Shown here one piece after another: positions 26,153-33,964 of a stretch of 35,481 bases of DNA. Both the position numbers and the translations under genes were made by a program. Origin of the DNA: an uncultured Bacteroidota bacterium (GTDB lineage: Bacteria; Bacteroidota; Bacteroidia; Chitinophagales; Chitinophagaceae); contig CAIRHQ010000242.1 in the NCBI GenBank assembly GCA_903878475.1, positions 1 through 35,481 on the forward strand, in the 5' to 3' direction. The notes below the pieces were generated by a model. The model saw only the letters and a program-made list of their open reading frames with translations, was not told the origin of the DNA and did no database searches. Numbering within the stretch: the stretch's first letter is position 1; each line of letters begins with the position of its first letter.

Positions 26153-26929
26153 ATGTCTATGAATTTCAATCTTTCCCAAATACCCGAACGAGCAGCGAAA
26201 CCTCGCAAACATGGCATCACCATGGTGATGGATAAGGGACTTAGCACAGAAGAAGCCAAGAATTTCATGAGTGTAGCCCATCCGCATGTGGATGTGGTAA
26301 AGCTTGGTTTTGGAACCGCATTTGTTACACCTACTTTGAAGGAAAAGCTGGAAGTGTATCGCAGTTATGATATGCCCGTGTATTTTGGAGGTACTTTATT
26401 TGAGGCATTTCTGATCAGGAACCAGTTCGACAATTATATAGAGATATGTAAGGAGTTTGGCGTACAGTATATGGAAGTGAGCGATGGTTCCATCACCATC
26501 CCACACGCAGAAAAATGTGGTTATATAGAAAAATTGACCAAGCATGGTACGGTATTGAGTGAGGTTGGAAGCAAGGATGCTGCCCATATCATTCCGCCAT
26601 ACAAATGGATCGAATTGATGAAAGCTGAACTGGAAGCGGGTTCTACTTATGTGATCGCCGAAGCCAGAGAAGCCGGTAATGTGGGTATCTATCGTGGAAC
26701 CGGAGAGGTTAGGGAAGGACTGGTACAAGAGATCCTGACGCAGATACCTGCCGAAAAGATCATCTGGGAAGCACCCCAAAAAGCACAACAACTTTATTTC
26801 CTGGAACTGATCGGTTGCAATGTGAACCTGGGAAATATTGCTCCCAATGAAGTGATACCCCTGGAAGCCATGCGCATTGGATTGCGTGGTGATACTTTCT
26901 TTTTATACCTCGATAAAAAAGAAGCCTAA
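26153..26929 (+). CDS. Phosphosulfolactate synthase family protein (ComA homolog)
   Basis: A 258-residue (beta/alpha)8-barrel protein of the ComA family. In archaea ComA adds sulfite to phosphoenolpyruvate to give phosphosulfolactate, the first step of coenzyme M synthesis. Supporting segments: KPRKHGITMVMDKGLSTEEA, HVDVVKLGFGTAFVTP, VYFGGTLFEAFLI, YMEVSDGSITIP, ELEAGSTYVIAEAREAGN and IIWEAPQKAQQLYFLELIGCNVNLGNI cut at its core EAPQKAQQLYFLELIG. No comB, comC, comD or comE is present, so coenzyme M is unlikely to be the product; sulfolactate or a sulfonolipid precursor are possible alternatives. The TAA stop overlaps the aroE ATG by one base (TAATG), which indicates tight coupling. A start at 26159 is also possible. 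Confidence 0.82.
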   Translation: MSMNFNLSQIPERAAKPRKHGITMVMDKGLSTEEAKNFMSVAHPHVDVVKLGFGTAFVTPTLKEKLEVYRSYDMPVYFGGTLFEAFLIRNQFDNYIEICKEFGVQYMEVSDGSITIPHAEKCGYIEKLTKHGTVLSEVGSKDAAHIIPPYKWIELMKAELEAGSTYVIAEAREAGNVGIYRGTGEVREGLVQEILTQIPAEKIIWEAPQKAQQLYFLELIGCNVNLGNIAPNEVIPLEAMRIGLRGDTFFLYLDKKEA

Positions 26930-27669
26930 TGAATAAAGTTTATGGAATCATTGGATATCCATTAACACATTCGTTCTCACAAAAATATTTTTCAGAAAAA
27001 TTTCTGCAGGAAGGCCTCAGCGATTGTCGCTATGAGGTTTTTCCGTTAACCGATATCAATGCCTTCCCGGCATTGATCATTAGCCAGCCCGAACTATTGG
27101 GCCTCAGTGTTACTATTCCGCATAAACAAACCGTGATCGCCTTGCTGGATCATACAGATGGGATCCCTAGCGGATTGCATGCCTGCAACTGCATCAAATT
27201 AATGGATGGGAAAACTTATGGTTTTAATACTGATATCATCGGTTTCGAAGGTTCATTGGTCCCATTATTACACAGCGGTCACCGAAATGCGCTGGTGCTG
27301 GGAAACGGGGGTGCCGCAGAAGCCGTAAGATTTGTATTGGATAAATTGGGCATCACGCATACTACCGTTAGTCGTAGTGCAACTGCAGAAACCGGGTTAA
27401 CTTATGCGGCGCTTGACAAGGCCCTGATTGAAAAAAATACGCTCATCATCAATACCACTCCGCTGGGCACTTTTCCAAATGTGGAGGCATGTGCAGCAAT
27501 ACCCTACGAGTTTCTGGGCAAGCAACATTTGTTGTACGATCTGGTATATAATCCTGCTCAAACCTTATTTCTTGAAAAGGGCGCCGCACAAGGCGCACAA
27601 ACTAAAAATGGTTATGAGATGTTGCTCATCCAGGCGGAAGAAAGCTGGCGCATATGGAATGATCGTTAA
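26929..27669 (+). CDS. aroE: Shikimate dehydrogenase
   Basis: A 246-residue NADP-dependent shikimate dehydrogenase that reduces 3-dehydroshikimate in aromatic amino acid synthesis. Substrate-binding THSFS is at residues 13-17, catalytic Lys66 in VTIPHK and Asp102 in GFNTDIIGF. The NADP-binding loop is GNGGAAEAVRF. C-terminal signature YDLVYNPAQTLFLEKG and TKNGYEMLLIQA are present. It is slightly shorter than the E. coli enzyme, as is usual in Bacteroidota. It is translationally coupled to the upstream ComA homolog, and its last four bases overlap the convergent thioesterase gene. Confidence 0.95.
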   Translation: MNKVYGIIGYPLTHSFSQKYFSEKFLQEGLSDCRYEVFPLTDINAFPALIISQPELLGLSVTIPHKQTVIALLDHTDGIPSGLHACNCIKLMDGKTYGFNTDIIGFEGSLVPLLHSGHRNALVLGNGGAAEAVRFVLDKLGITHTTVSRSATAETGLTYAALDKALIEKNTLIINTTPLGTFPNVEACAAIPYEFLGKQHLLYDLVYNPAQTLFLEKGAAQGAQTKNGYEMLLIQAEESWRIWNDR

Positions 27670-28097
27670 GCGGCGATGATCGATTTAAGGGCTTCGGGTA
27701 TAGTAACTACTTTCTTTGCTGTATAATCATATCCAACGATGCAGGTTCTGGCATTGGCCAATAATACTGGTTGACCATTTCTGATAGTACTCATTTTGTA
27801 ATAGAGTTCAAAGCTTACCCTGGTTTGATCGCCTGCACCAATTTCAAATAAAATGGTATCTCCATACACCGCTTCCAGTTTATATTCAATGACCAGTTCA
27901 CTCATGATGAGTCCGATGCCTGCGGCCTGTAATTCGGAGTAGCCATGCATACCCAGCCATTGCATTCTTGCCTCATGGATCAGCGATACAAATGAATCGT
28001 TGCCCACATGATTGCCGTAGTTGATATCGGTGATGCGCACAGGGATGCTGAGTTGTGCAAAATAAGTCTTCGGCATTTCAAGATTAATTCTTGCCAT
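27666..28097 (-). CDS. Acyl-CoA thioesterase, hotdog fold (4HBT family)
   Basis: A 143-residue hotdog-fold thioesterase. The 4-hydroxybenzoyl-CoA thioesterase pattern is seen in VRITDINYGNHVGNDSF and SLIHEARMQWL, with the Asp of ITDINYGNH in the usual active-site position. It probably hydrolyses an acyl-CoA; the acyl group cannot be inferred. Its start overlaps the end of rdgB by 14 nt, so the two are probably translated together. It converges on aroE with a 4-nt overlap. Confidence 0.87.
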   Translation of the reverse strand: MARINLEMPKTYFAQLSIPVRITDINYGNHVGNDSFVSLIHEARMQWLGMHGYSELQAAGIGLIMSELVIEYKLEAVYGDTILFEIGAGDQTRVSFELYYKMSTIRNGQPVLLANARTCIVGYDYTAKKVVTIPEALKSIIAA

Positions 28098-28674
28098 ATT
28101 TTTCGTTTAAAAAATCAATGAGTTGTTGCATGGCTTTTTTTCGGTGACTGAACCTGTTCTTTTCTTCCAGCGACATTTCTGCAAAACTAACCTGGCTTCC
28201 ATCGGGGATAAAAACAGGATCATAACCAAAGCCCTTTGTGCCTGATTTTTCATGAGCGATCTGTCCGGTACAGATGCCTTCAAATAAATATTCCTGATCA
28301 TCAAGGATCATTGAGATCACGGTTCTGAACCGGGCCTTTCGGTTGTTGATATTTTTCAACTTGAACAAAAGCTTTTCTGTATTGTCGGCGAATTCGTTTT
28401 CGCCTGCTGCATACCGTGCAGATTTTACGCCGGGCTCACCTTGCAGGGCATCTACTTCCAGTCCGGTGTCTTCACTGAAACAATTCTTTCCCGTTAGTTG
28501 ATGTATGGTTCTTGATTTCTCTGAAGCATTGGCCTGCAGGGTATCATGGGGTTCTTCAATGTCGATAAGAATACCGGCTTCTTCCAGTGAAAGGATCTGG
28601 AAACTGTTTTGCAGCACCGATCTTACTTCATCTACTTTATGCCGGTTATTGGTAGCGAATATGAGTTTGTTCAT
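28084..28674 (-). CDS. rdgB: Non-canonical purine NTP pyrophosphatase (RdgB/HAM1)
   Basis: A 196-residue inosine/xanthosine triphosphate pyrophosphatase that removes ITP, dITP and XTP from the nucleotide pool. Motifs: KLIFATNNRHKVDEV near the start, FSEDTGLEVDALQGEPGV, SARYAGEN-like region (RYAAGENEFAD), KGFGYDPVFIPDG and FAEMSLEEKNRFSHR. I chose the ATG at 28674 because homologs start at this Met; the open frame continues 8 codons upstream with no conservation. It overlaps the thioesterase gene and lies 13 nt downstream of the psi-like gene. Confidence 0.96.
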   Translation of the reverse strand: MNKLIFATNNRHKVDEVRSVLQNSFQILSLEEAGILIDIEEPHDTLQANASEKSRTIHQLTGKNCFSEDTGLEVDALQGEPGVKSARYAAGENEFADNTEKLLFKLKNINNRKARFRTVISMILDDQEYLFEGICTGQIAHEKSGTKGFGYDPVFIPDGSQVSFAEMSLEEKNRFSHRKKAMQQLIDFLNEKYGKN

Positions 28675-28687
28675 GTGGGTGAAATTA

Positions 28688-29188
28688 TCAGATGCCAAAA
28701 AGCTGTTTTAGACAGTTCCAGAGTTTTAGCTTTTCAGCCTTGTCTTGTTCCAAAGTATTCAATGCGGGAGCCGACAAATAGGTTTGATTGTTGAACCCTT
28801 GTATTTGATAACGCGGGAACTGTAAGGGTAATAATAGTTCGGAAGGTTCAACATCGAACATCAATATTTTTTCTGATTGTAATTGAGTATGTATAAGATC
28901 ATGGGTAATGCCATTGTTCTTCGACAGATTGACAAGGGCTATATCATCCATGGATAATTTGCAGGCGCTTAAAATTCCCAGCAGGAATTTAAGTGATGCA
29001 TCAGATAAATAAATAGCCTCCTCATCGTGCACCAGCAGGGTGATCATTTTTTTATTATTGCCCAAAAAGGGGATCGTGTTCGCGTTAGCGATAGGGTCTG
29101 ATGCTTGGATTTTTTTCTCCTGAATCAATGCATGCTTATACAGATTCTGCCAAAGGATTGGGGTAAGTTGAATATTGTCTAAACTCAT
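28688..29188 (-). CDS. Unrecognised protein with weak resemblance to DNA polymerase III psi subunit
   Basis: A 166-residue cytoplasmic protein that I do not recognise with confidence. The order of features parallels HolD (psi): a short N-terminal helix, a MITLLVHDEEAIYLSDASLKFL segment comparable to the psi core strand and helix, a central LLGILSACKLSMDDIALVNL, and a C-terminal YLSAPALNTLEQD followed by KLKLWNCLKQLF, comparable to the SPAL...ALW region of E. coli psi. Length is longer than E. coli psi (137). The resemblance is by eye and low identity. It is upstream of rdgB with 13 nt spacing and divergent from ilvE. Confidence 0.65.
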   Translation of the reverse strand: MSLDNIQLTPILWQNLYKHALIQEKKIQASDPIANANTIPFLGNNKKMITLLVHDEEAIYLSDASLKFLLGILSACKLSMDDIALVNLSKNNGITHDLIHTQLQSEKILMFDVEPSELLLPLQFPRYQIQGFNNQTYLSAPALNTLEQDKAEKLKLWNCLKQLFGI

Positions 29189-29244
29189 ACATGCACCGTT
29201 TATAGTCTTGTTTTTTTCGTTTCTTTGCTGTAAAATTAACGATT

Positions 29245-30309
29245 ATGATTGCCACTCCCGAGATAAATATCATCCGATCCACCCAAACCAAACTGAATGA
29301 AATTGACCTCACGAATATTCCTTTCGGGAAATATTTTTCGGATCATATGCTGGAAGTGGATTACGCGGACGGGGAGTGGAAGCAGCCGGTGATCAAACCT
29401 TATCAGCATTTGTCGCTGGCCCCTTCTTTGGCCGCCCTGCATTATGGGCAAGCAATATTTGAAGGGATCAAGGCCTATAAGAATGCGGCAGGTGAGGCCT
29501 TTATGTTCAGGCCGCTGGATAATTTCAAAAGATTTAATGTGTCGGCAGAGCGCATGCAGATGCCACAGGTTCCGGAAGCCATTTTTATGGAAGGGATGCG
29601 CATGCTGGTGGAGCTTGATAAAGCATGGATCCCGGAGCAGGAAGACCATGCCCTATACATCCGGCCCTTTATGTTCAGCAGTGATGAAATGATCGGCGTG
29701 CGGCCAAGTGAGCAATATAAGTTCATGATCTTGTTAAGTCCTACCGGTCCATATTACAGCGCCCCCATGCGCATTTATGTGGAAGAAAAATATGTGCGTG
29801 CAGTACCCGGAGGCGTGGGGTATGCTAAGGCAGCCGGCAATTACGGCGCGGCCATGTATGCTACTGCGGAGGCTAAAAAGATCGGGTACGACCAGGTATT
29901 ATGGACGGATGCCTTTGAGCATAAATATGTACAGGAATGCGGTACCATGAATGTTTTTTTTATTATTGGAAACCATGCCATAACGCCGGAACTGGATGCC
30001 GGCACTATCTTAGCGGGGGTTACCCGCCAAAGCACCATCACCTTATTGCAGGAAATGGGTTTTATCGTGGAGGAGCGCCCATTGAGTATTGATGATATCA
30101 TCAGCGCTCATAAGGCAGGCTTGTTATACGAGGTATTTGGAACCGGTACTGCGGCTACCATTTCCCTGATCCGGGAATTGCGGTACAAGGATTATGTGAT
30201 GGATTTTGACGTAGATAAATGGCAGGTGGCCCCGGCAATTAAGACCCGGCTGAATGCCATCCGGTATGGACAAGTGGCTGACCCTCATGGCTGGATGTAC
30301 CGAGTATAA
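29245..30309 (+). CDS. ilvE: Branched-chain amino acid aminotransferase
   Basis: A 354-residue class IV (fold type IV) aminotransferase that makes valine, leucine and isoleucine from their 2-oxoacids using glutamate. Lys195 in GGVGYAKAAGNYGAA binds PLP. Other marks are LHYGQAIFEGIKAY, FRPLDNFKRFNVSAERM, LYIRPFMFSSDEMIGVRPSE and the C-terminal FGTGTAATISLIREL. Length fits the long bacterial BCAT group. The TTTCTTTG box at about 29220-29227 is a one-mismatch -7 element. It is divergent from the psi-like gene. Confidence 0.95.
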   Translation: MIATPEINIIRSTQTKLNEIDLTNIPFGKYFSDHMLEVDYADGEWKQPVIKPYQHLSLAPSLAALHYGQAIFEGIKAYKNAAGEAFMFRPLDNFKRFNVSAERMQMPQVPEAIFMEGMRMLVELDKAWIPEQEDHALYIRPFMFSSDEMIGVRPSEQYKFMILLSPTGPYYSAPMRIYVEEKYVRAVPGGVGYAKAAGNYGAAMYATAEAKKIGYDQVLWTDAFEHKYVQECGTMNVFFIIGNHAITPELDAGTILAGVTRQSTITLLQEMGFIVEERPLSIDDIISAHKAGLLYEVFGTGTAATISLIRELRYKDYVMDFDVDKWQVAPAIKTRLNAIRYGQVADPHGWMYRV

Positions 30310-30457
30310 TGGGTACAAAAAGATCAGAATATGGCCAAACTGCAAGTTTCTGCCCCCGGCGGGTCGCTCCGGCATTGAGTTAGGGGCTATTTTTGGGGAA
30401 TGTGTATAAAAATTCATTTTTTTCGGTATTAATTTTCCATTTTCAAATCATAATTCC

Positions 30458-30465
30458 TACCTTTG
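30458..30465 (+). promoter_or_regulatory. -7 box of the rpsL-rpsG promoter
   Basis: TACCTTTG is an exact consensus match. A TTTT stretch at 30433-30436, 21 bp upstream, is the likely -33 element. The ATG at 30491 follows by 25 nt. Confidence 0.72.
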
Positions 30466-30490
30466 CCGTCCGAAAAATAAAAGGACCATA

Positions 30491-30871
30491 ATGCCTACCA
30501 TACAACAATTAGTAAGAAAAGGAAGAGAAATCATTAAAGCGAAAAGCAAATCCAGGGCACTGGATAGCTGTCCACAACGCCGTGGTGTTTGTACCAGGGT
30601 GTATACCACCACGCCAAAGAAACCGAATTCGGCTTTGCGTAAAGTGGCTAAGGTGCGCTTGACCAATAAAATTGAGGTAATTGCCTATATTCCCGGTGAA
30701 GGCCACAATTTACAGGAGCACTCCATTGTACTGATCCGTGGTGGTAGGGTAAAAGACCTTCCGGGGGTACGTTATCATATCGTAAGGGGTAGTTTGGATA
30801 CAGCTGGTGTAAAAGACCGCAAACAAAGCCGCAGTAAATACGGTACCAAAAAAGAAAAAGCAAAGAAATAA
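30491..30871 (+). CDS. rpsL: 30S ribosomal protein S12
   Basis: A 126-residue uS12, part of the decoding site of the small subunit. Signature [15 protein letters not shown] is complete and the C-terminus is Lys-rich as usual. Lys43 and Lys88 (in GGRVKDLPG), the residues that are changed in streptomycin-resistant mutants of model bacteria, are both wild type here. Followed by rpsG after 45 nt, this is the start of a str-type operon. Confidence 0.98.
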   Translation: MPTIQQLVRKGREIIKAKSKSRALDSCPQRRGVCTRVYTTTPKKPNSALRKVAKVRLTNKIEVIAYIPGEGHNLQEHSIVLIRGGRVKDLPGVRYHIVRGSLDTAGVKDRKQSRSKYGTKKEKAKK

Positions 30872-30916
30872 TTTAATAAATGGCCCGGCCTATTTCGCCA
30901 GCCAAAATAAATAACA

Positions 30917-31384
30917 ATGAGGAAGACACAACCGAAGAAAATCCCTTTAGCGCCGGATCCAAAGTTCAACGACAAGTTGGTTACCCGTTTTGTAAACAAC
31001 CTGATGTGGGCCGGTAAGAAAAGTGGAGCTTATATTATTTTTTATGATGCCCTTGATAAGGTATCCAAACAAACCGGCGAGAACGGTTATGAGATTTGGA
31101 AAAAGGCACTTGCCAATATCACTCCGGGTGTGGAAGTTCGCAGCCGCAGGATCGGTGGTGCAACATTTCAGATCCCTGCTGAGGTACGTGCCGACAGGAA
31201 GATCTCTTTGAGCATCAAATGGATGGTAAAGTATAGCCGCGACAGGAATGGTCGTAGTATGGCTGATAAACTGGCTAACGAGATCGTTGCTGCCAGCAAA
31301 GGTGAAGGAGCTGCTTTCAAAAAGAAAGAAGATACCCACCGTATGGCAGAAGCCAACAAGGCATTTGCACATTTCAGGATCTAA
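30917..31384 (+). CDS. rpsG: 30S ribosomal protein S7
   Basis: A 155-residue uS7, which nucleates assembly of the 30S head and in some bacteria represses the str operon translationally. Typical segments: KFNDKLVTRFVNNLMW, KALANITPGVEVRSRRIGGATFQIP and SIKWMV. A terminator 23 nt after its stop separates it from fusA. Confidence 0.98.
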   Translation: MRKTQPKKIPLAPDPKFNDKLVTRFVNNLMWAGKKSGAYIIFYDALDKVSKQTGENGYEIWKKALANITPGVEVRSRRIGGATFQIPAEVRADRKISLSIKWMVKYSRDRNGRSMADKLANEIVAASKGEGAAFKKKEDTHRMAEANKAFAHFRI

Positions 31385-31406
31385 TTATACCGATAAAATA
31401 TAATAG

Positions 31407-31440
31407 AAACCGTTGGATTAACTCTCAACGGTTTTTTTAT
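31407..31440 (+). terminator. Rho-independent terminator after rpsG
   Basis: AAACCGTTG (31407-31415) pairs with CAACGGTTT (31426-31434), followed by a T-run. It separates rpsL-rpsG from fusA, so fusA needs its own promoter. Confidence 0.88.
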
Positions 31441-31448
31441 TTCCTGGC

Positions 31449-31479
31449 TTTGCAATTCCAAAAAATCGGCTTACCTTCG
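31449..31479 (+). promoter_or_regulatory. Promoter of fusA
   Basis: TTTG (31449-31452), a 19-bp spacer and TACCTTCG (31472-31479) match the Bacteroidota consensus with one mismatch. Transcription should start near 31483, giving a leader of about 240 nt before fusA. Confidence 0.7.
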
Positions 31480-31483
31480 CGGC

Positions 31484-31722
31484 GCTAAAAGGAAGGCGGT
31501 AATGAGGATGGAACCGTACTCATTTAGCATACTATGAGAGTAGCAATATCATATCAGCCAGTTCCCAGTACTTACGGGAAATAAATGCAGCGATCACACT
31601 GCATCCTTACAGACGAACAAAGCAGCAACAATACAAACATAAAAAGGTGCACGGTGAGGAGGAAACAAATCAAACCGATCACCATAAAAAATAATAAAAA
31701 CTTAAATTTTAAATAAAACACA
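31484..31722 (+). promoter_or_regulatory. Long structured fusA leader with three tiled mini-ORFs
   Basis: This 239-nt stretch has no ordinary gene but holds three short frames in line. Mini-ORF 1 at 31502-31537 encodes MRMEPYSFSIL. Mini-ORF 2 at 31534-31584 encodes MRVAISYQPVPSTYGK and overlaps mini-ORF 1 as ATGA. Mini-ORF 3 at 31585-31716 encodes 43 basic residues starting immediately after the TAA of mini-ORF 2 and ending six bases before the fusA ATG. Three hairpins are possible: AATGAG/CTCATT (31501-31506 with 31519-31524), GCATACT/AGTAGC with a bulge (31527-31533 with 31539-31544) and ATGCAG/CTGCAT (31585-31590 with 31599-31604). Each mini-ORF start lies in or beside one of them. A purine-rich GGTGAGGAGG lies near 31651-31660. 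It could be a leader regulating EF-G, or chance; nothing proves translation. Confidence 0.5.
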
Positions 31723-33873
31723 ATGGCAGATTTACGGTATCAAAGAAATTTTGGAATTGCCGCTCATATTGATGCGGGTAAGACCACTACCACCGAGCGT
31801 ATATTGTATTATACCGGGGTGAATCATAAAATCGGAGAGGTGCATGATGGCGCCGCTACCATGGACTGGATGGCACAAGAGCAAGAAAGAGGTATCACCA
31901 TTACTTCAGCGGCCACTACCTGTTTCTGGAATTTCCCAACTGTTCAGGGCAAAAAACTGCCTGATACCAAACAATATAAATTCAATATCATTGATACTCC
32001 GGGTCACGTGGATTTTACCGTAGAGGTAGAACGTTCACTGCGTGTACTGGATGGTTTATTGGCGTTATTCTGTGCCGTTAGTGGTGTAGAACCCCAGAGT
32101 GAAACCGTATGGCGCCAGGCCAACCGTTACAAGGTTCCCCGTATCGGGTTTGTAAATAAAATGGATCGTGCCGGTGCCGACTTCCTGAATGTGGTAAAAC
32201 AGATCAAGGAAATGTTGGGTGCTAAAGCCGTGCCATTACAATTACCGATCGGCGCAGAAGATGGTTTTAAAGGGGTGGTTGATCTGATCACTTTGAAAGC
32301 CATGGTTTGGGATGATGATACACAGGGTATGACCTATAGCGAAGTGCCTATTCCGGAAGATATGGTAGATGATGTGAACGAGTGGAGGCAACACCTGATT
32401 GAAGCCGTTGCTGATTATGATGATAAATTACTGGAAAAATTCTTCGAAGATCCTAATACGATCACCGAAGACGAAATACATGCAGCGATCCGTAAAGCCA
32501 CCATCGATATCTCTATCATCCCGATGATGTGCGGTTCTTCTTTTAAGAACAAAGGGGTACAAACTGCGCTTGATGCGATTGTTCGTTACCTGCCCGGACC
32601 AATGGATATTGAAGCCGTTAAAGGAACAAATCCTGATACCGGAGAAGAACTCTTGCGTCATTGTGATCCAAAAGAACCATTCAGTGCATTGGCCTTTAAG
32701 ATCATGACCGATCCGTTTGTGGGTCGTTTGGCGTTCTTCAGGGCGTATAGCGGAAGACTGGATTCAGGATCTTATGTACTGAACACCAGAACCGGAAAAA
32801 ATGAGCGTATCAGTCGTATCATGCAGATGCACGCCAACAAACAAAACCCTGTTGATTTTATCGAAGCAGGTGATATTGGTGCAGCTGTTGGATTTAAAGA
32901 TATCAAAACAGGTGATACCCTTTGTAATGAGGATAATCCGATCGTTCTGGAAGCGATGACCTTCCCTGAGCCGGTAATCTCTGTGGCAGTAGAACCTAAA
33001 ACACAGGCCGACGTTGATAAGATGGGTATGGCCATTGCCAAACTGGTAGAAGAAGATCCAACCTTAAGGGTTAAGACAGATGAAGAAACAGGACAAACCA
33101 TCCTGAGTGGAATGGGTGAACTGCATCTGGAGATCATTGTTGACCGTATGCGTCGCGAATTTAAAGTAGAGATCAATCAGGGTGCACCCCAGGTAGCTTA
33201 TAAAGAAGCGTTTCAAAATGCTATTGAGCATCGTGAAACGCTTAAGAAACAAACTGGTGGTAGGGGTAAATTTGCCGATATCATTTTTGAGATCGGGCCC
33301 GCTGATGAAGAATTCCTGAAAGAAGGTAAATCAAACTTCCAGTTCGTGAACGGATTGTTTGGTGGTAGTATTCCAAAAGAATTTGTACCAGCCATTCAAA
33401 AAGGTTTTGAAAGTGCTATGACTACTGGTGTACTTGCCGGTTATCCAATGGAAAGCATGAAAGTGCGCGTATTTGATGGTAGCTTCCACCAAGTGGATAG
33501 TGATGCCATGAGCTTTGAATTATGTGCTAAGCAAGGATACCGTGAGGCTGGCCGTAAAGCGAAACCTGTTTTGCTGGAACCCATCATGAAAGTGGAAGTA
33601 CTTACTCCTGATCAATACATGGGTGATGTAACAGGTGACCTTAACCGCCGTCGTGGTATGCTGGAAGGAATGGACAGCAAGCATGGTGTACAGGTGATCA
33701 AGGCAAAAGTTCCTTTGAGTGAAATGTTTGGATATGTAACGCAATTGCGTTCACTGTCGTCTGGTCGTGCTACTTCTACCATGGAATTCAGCCATTACAA
33801 CCCGGCTCCGAACAATATCGCTGAGGAAGTGATCGCTAAGCAAAGAGGTAAGACTAAGATCGGAGAGGAATAA
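31723..33873 (+). CDS. fusA: Translation elongation factor G
   Basis: A 716-residue EF-G, the GTPase that drives ribosome translocation. Domain I carries the P-loop [10 protein letters not shown] (residues 14-23), switch [10 protein letters not shown] and NKMD for guanine recognition. Domain II, III, IV and V follow in order, with [17 protein letters not shown] in domain IV and [22 protein letters not shown] near the C-terminus. Length and motifs fit the canonical form, not the EF-G2 paralog. Codon choice is biased as expected for an abundant protein. It has its own promoter with a long leader and a terminator, and is not followed by tuf or by the S10 operon. Confidence 0.98.
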   Translation: MADLRYQRNFGIAAHIDAGKTTTTERILYYTGVNHKIGEVHDGAATMDWMAQEQERGITITSAATTCFWNFPTVQGKKLPDTKQYKFNIIDTPGHVDFTVEVERSLRVLDGLLALFCAVSGVEPQSETVWRQANRYKVPRIGFVNKMDRAGADFLNVVKQIKEMLGAKAVPLQLPIGAEDGFKGVVDLITLKAMVWDDDTQGMTYSEVPIPEDMVDDVNEWRQHLIEAVADYDDKLLEKFFEDPNTITEDEIHAAIRKATIDISIIPMMCGSSFKNKGVQTALDAIVRYLPGPMDIEAVKGTNPDTGEELLRHCDPKEPFSALAFKIMTDPFVGRLAFFRAYSGRLDSGSYVLNTRTGKNERISRIMQMHANKQNPVDFIEAGDIGAAVGFKDIKTGDTLCNEDNPIVLEAMTFPEPVISVAVEPKTQADVDKMGMAIAKLVEEDPTLRVKTDEETGQTILSGMGELHLEIIVDRMRREFKVEINQGAPQVAYKEAFQNAIEHRETLKKQTGGRGKFADIIFEIGPADEEFLKEGKSNFQFVNGLFGGSIPKEFVPAIQKGFESAMTTGVLAGYPMESMKVRVFDGSFHQVDSDAMSFELCAKQGYREAGRKAKPVLLEPIMKVEVLTPDQYMGDVTGDLNRRRGMLEGMDSKHGVQVIKAKVPLSEMFGYVTQLRSLSSGRATSTMEFSHYNPAPNNIAEEVIAKQRGKTKIGEE

Positions 33874-33895
33874 TCTTCATCAAGATTTTATATGT

Positions 33896-33929
33896 AAAAT
33901 CCCATGCCGAAAAGCATGGGATTTTTTTA
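33896..33929. terminator. Strong terminator between fusA and the convergent ALDH-like gene
   Basis: AAAATCCCATGC (33896-33907) pairs with GCATGGGATTTT (33914-33925), followed by more T. The left A-run makes it usable in both directions. Confidence 0.92.
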
Positions 33930-33964
33930 TACTTGTTTTGAAAGATCAGTTACAAAATAGCTGA

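Noticed and set aside
30310-30490. GC-rich CCGGC...CCGGC inverted segment between ilvE and rpsL as a terminator or riboswitch
   Set aside because: The stem is short and interrupted and has no clear T-tract beside it; I cannot support a specific function.
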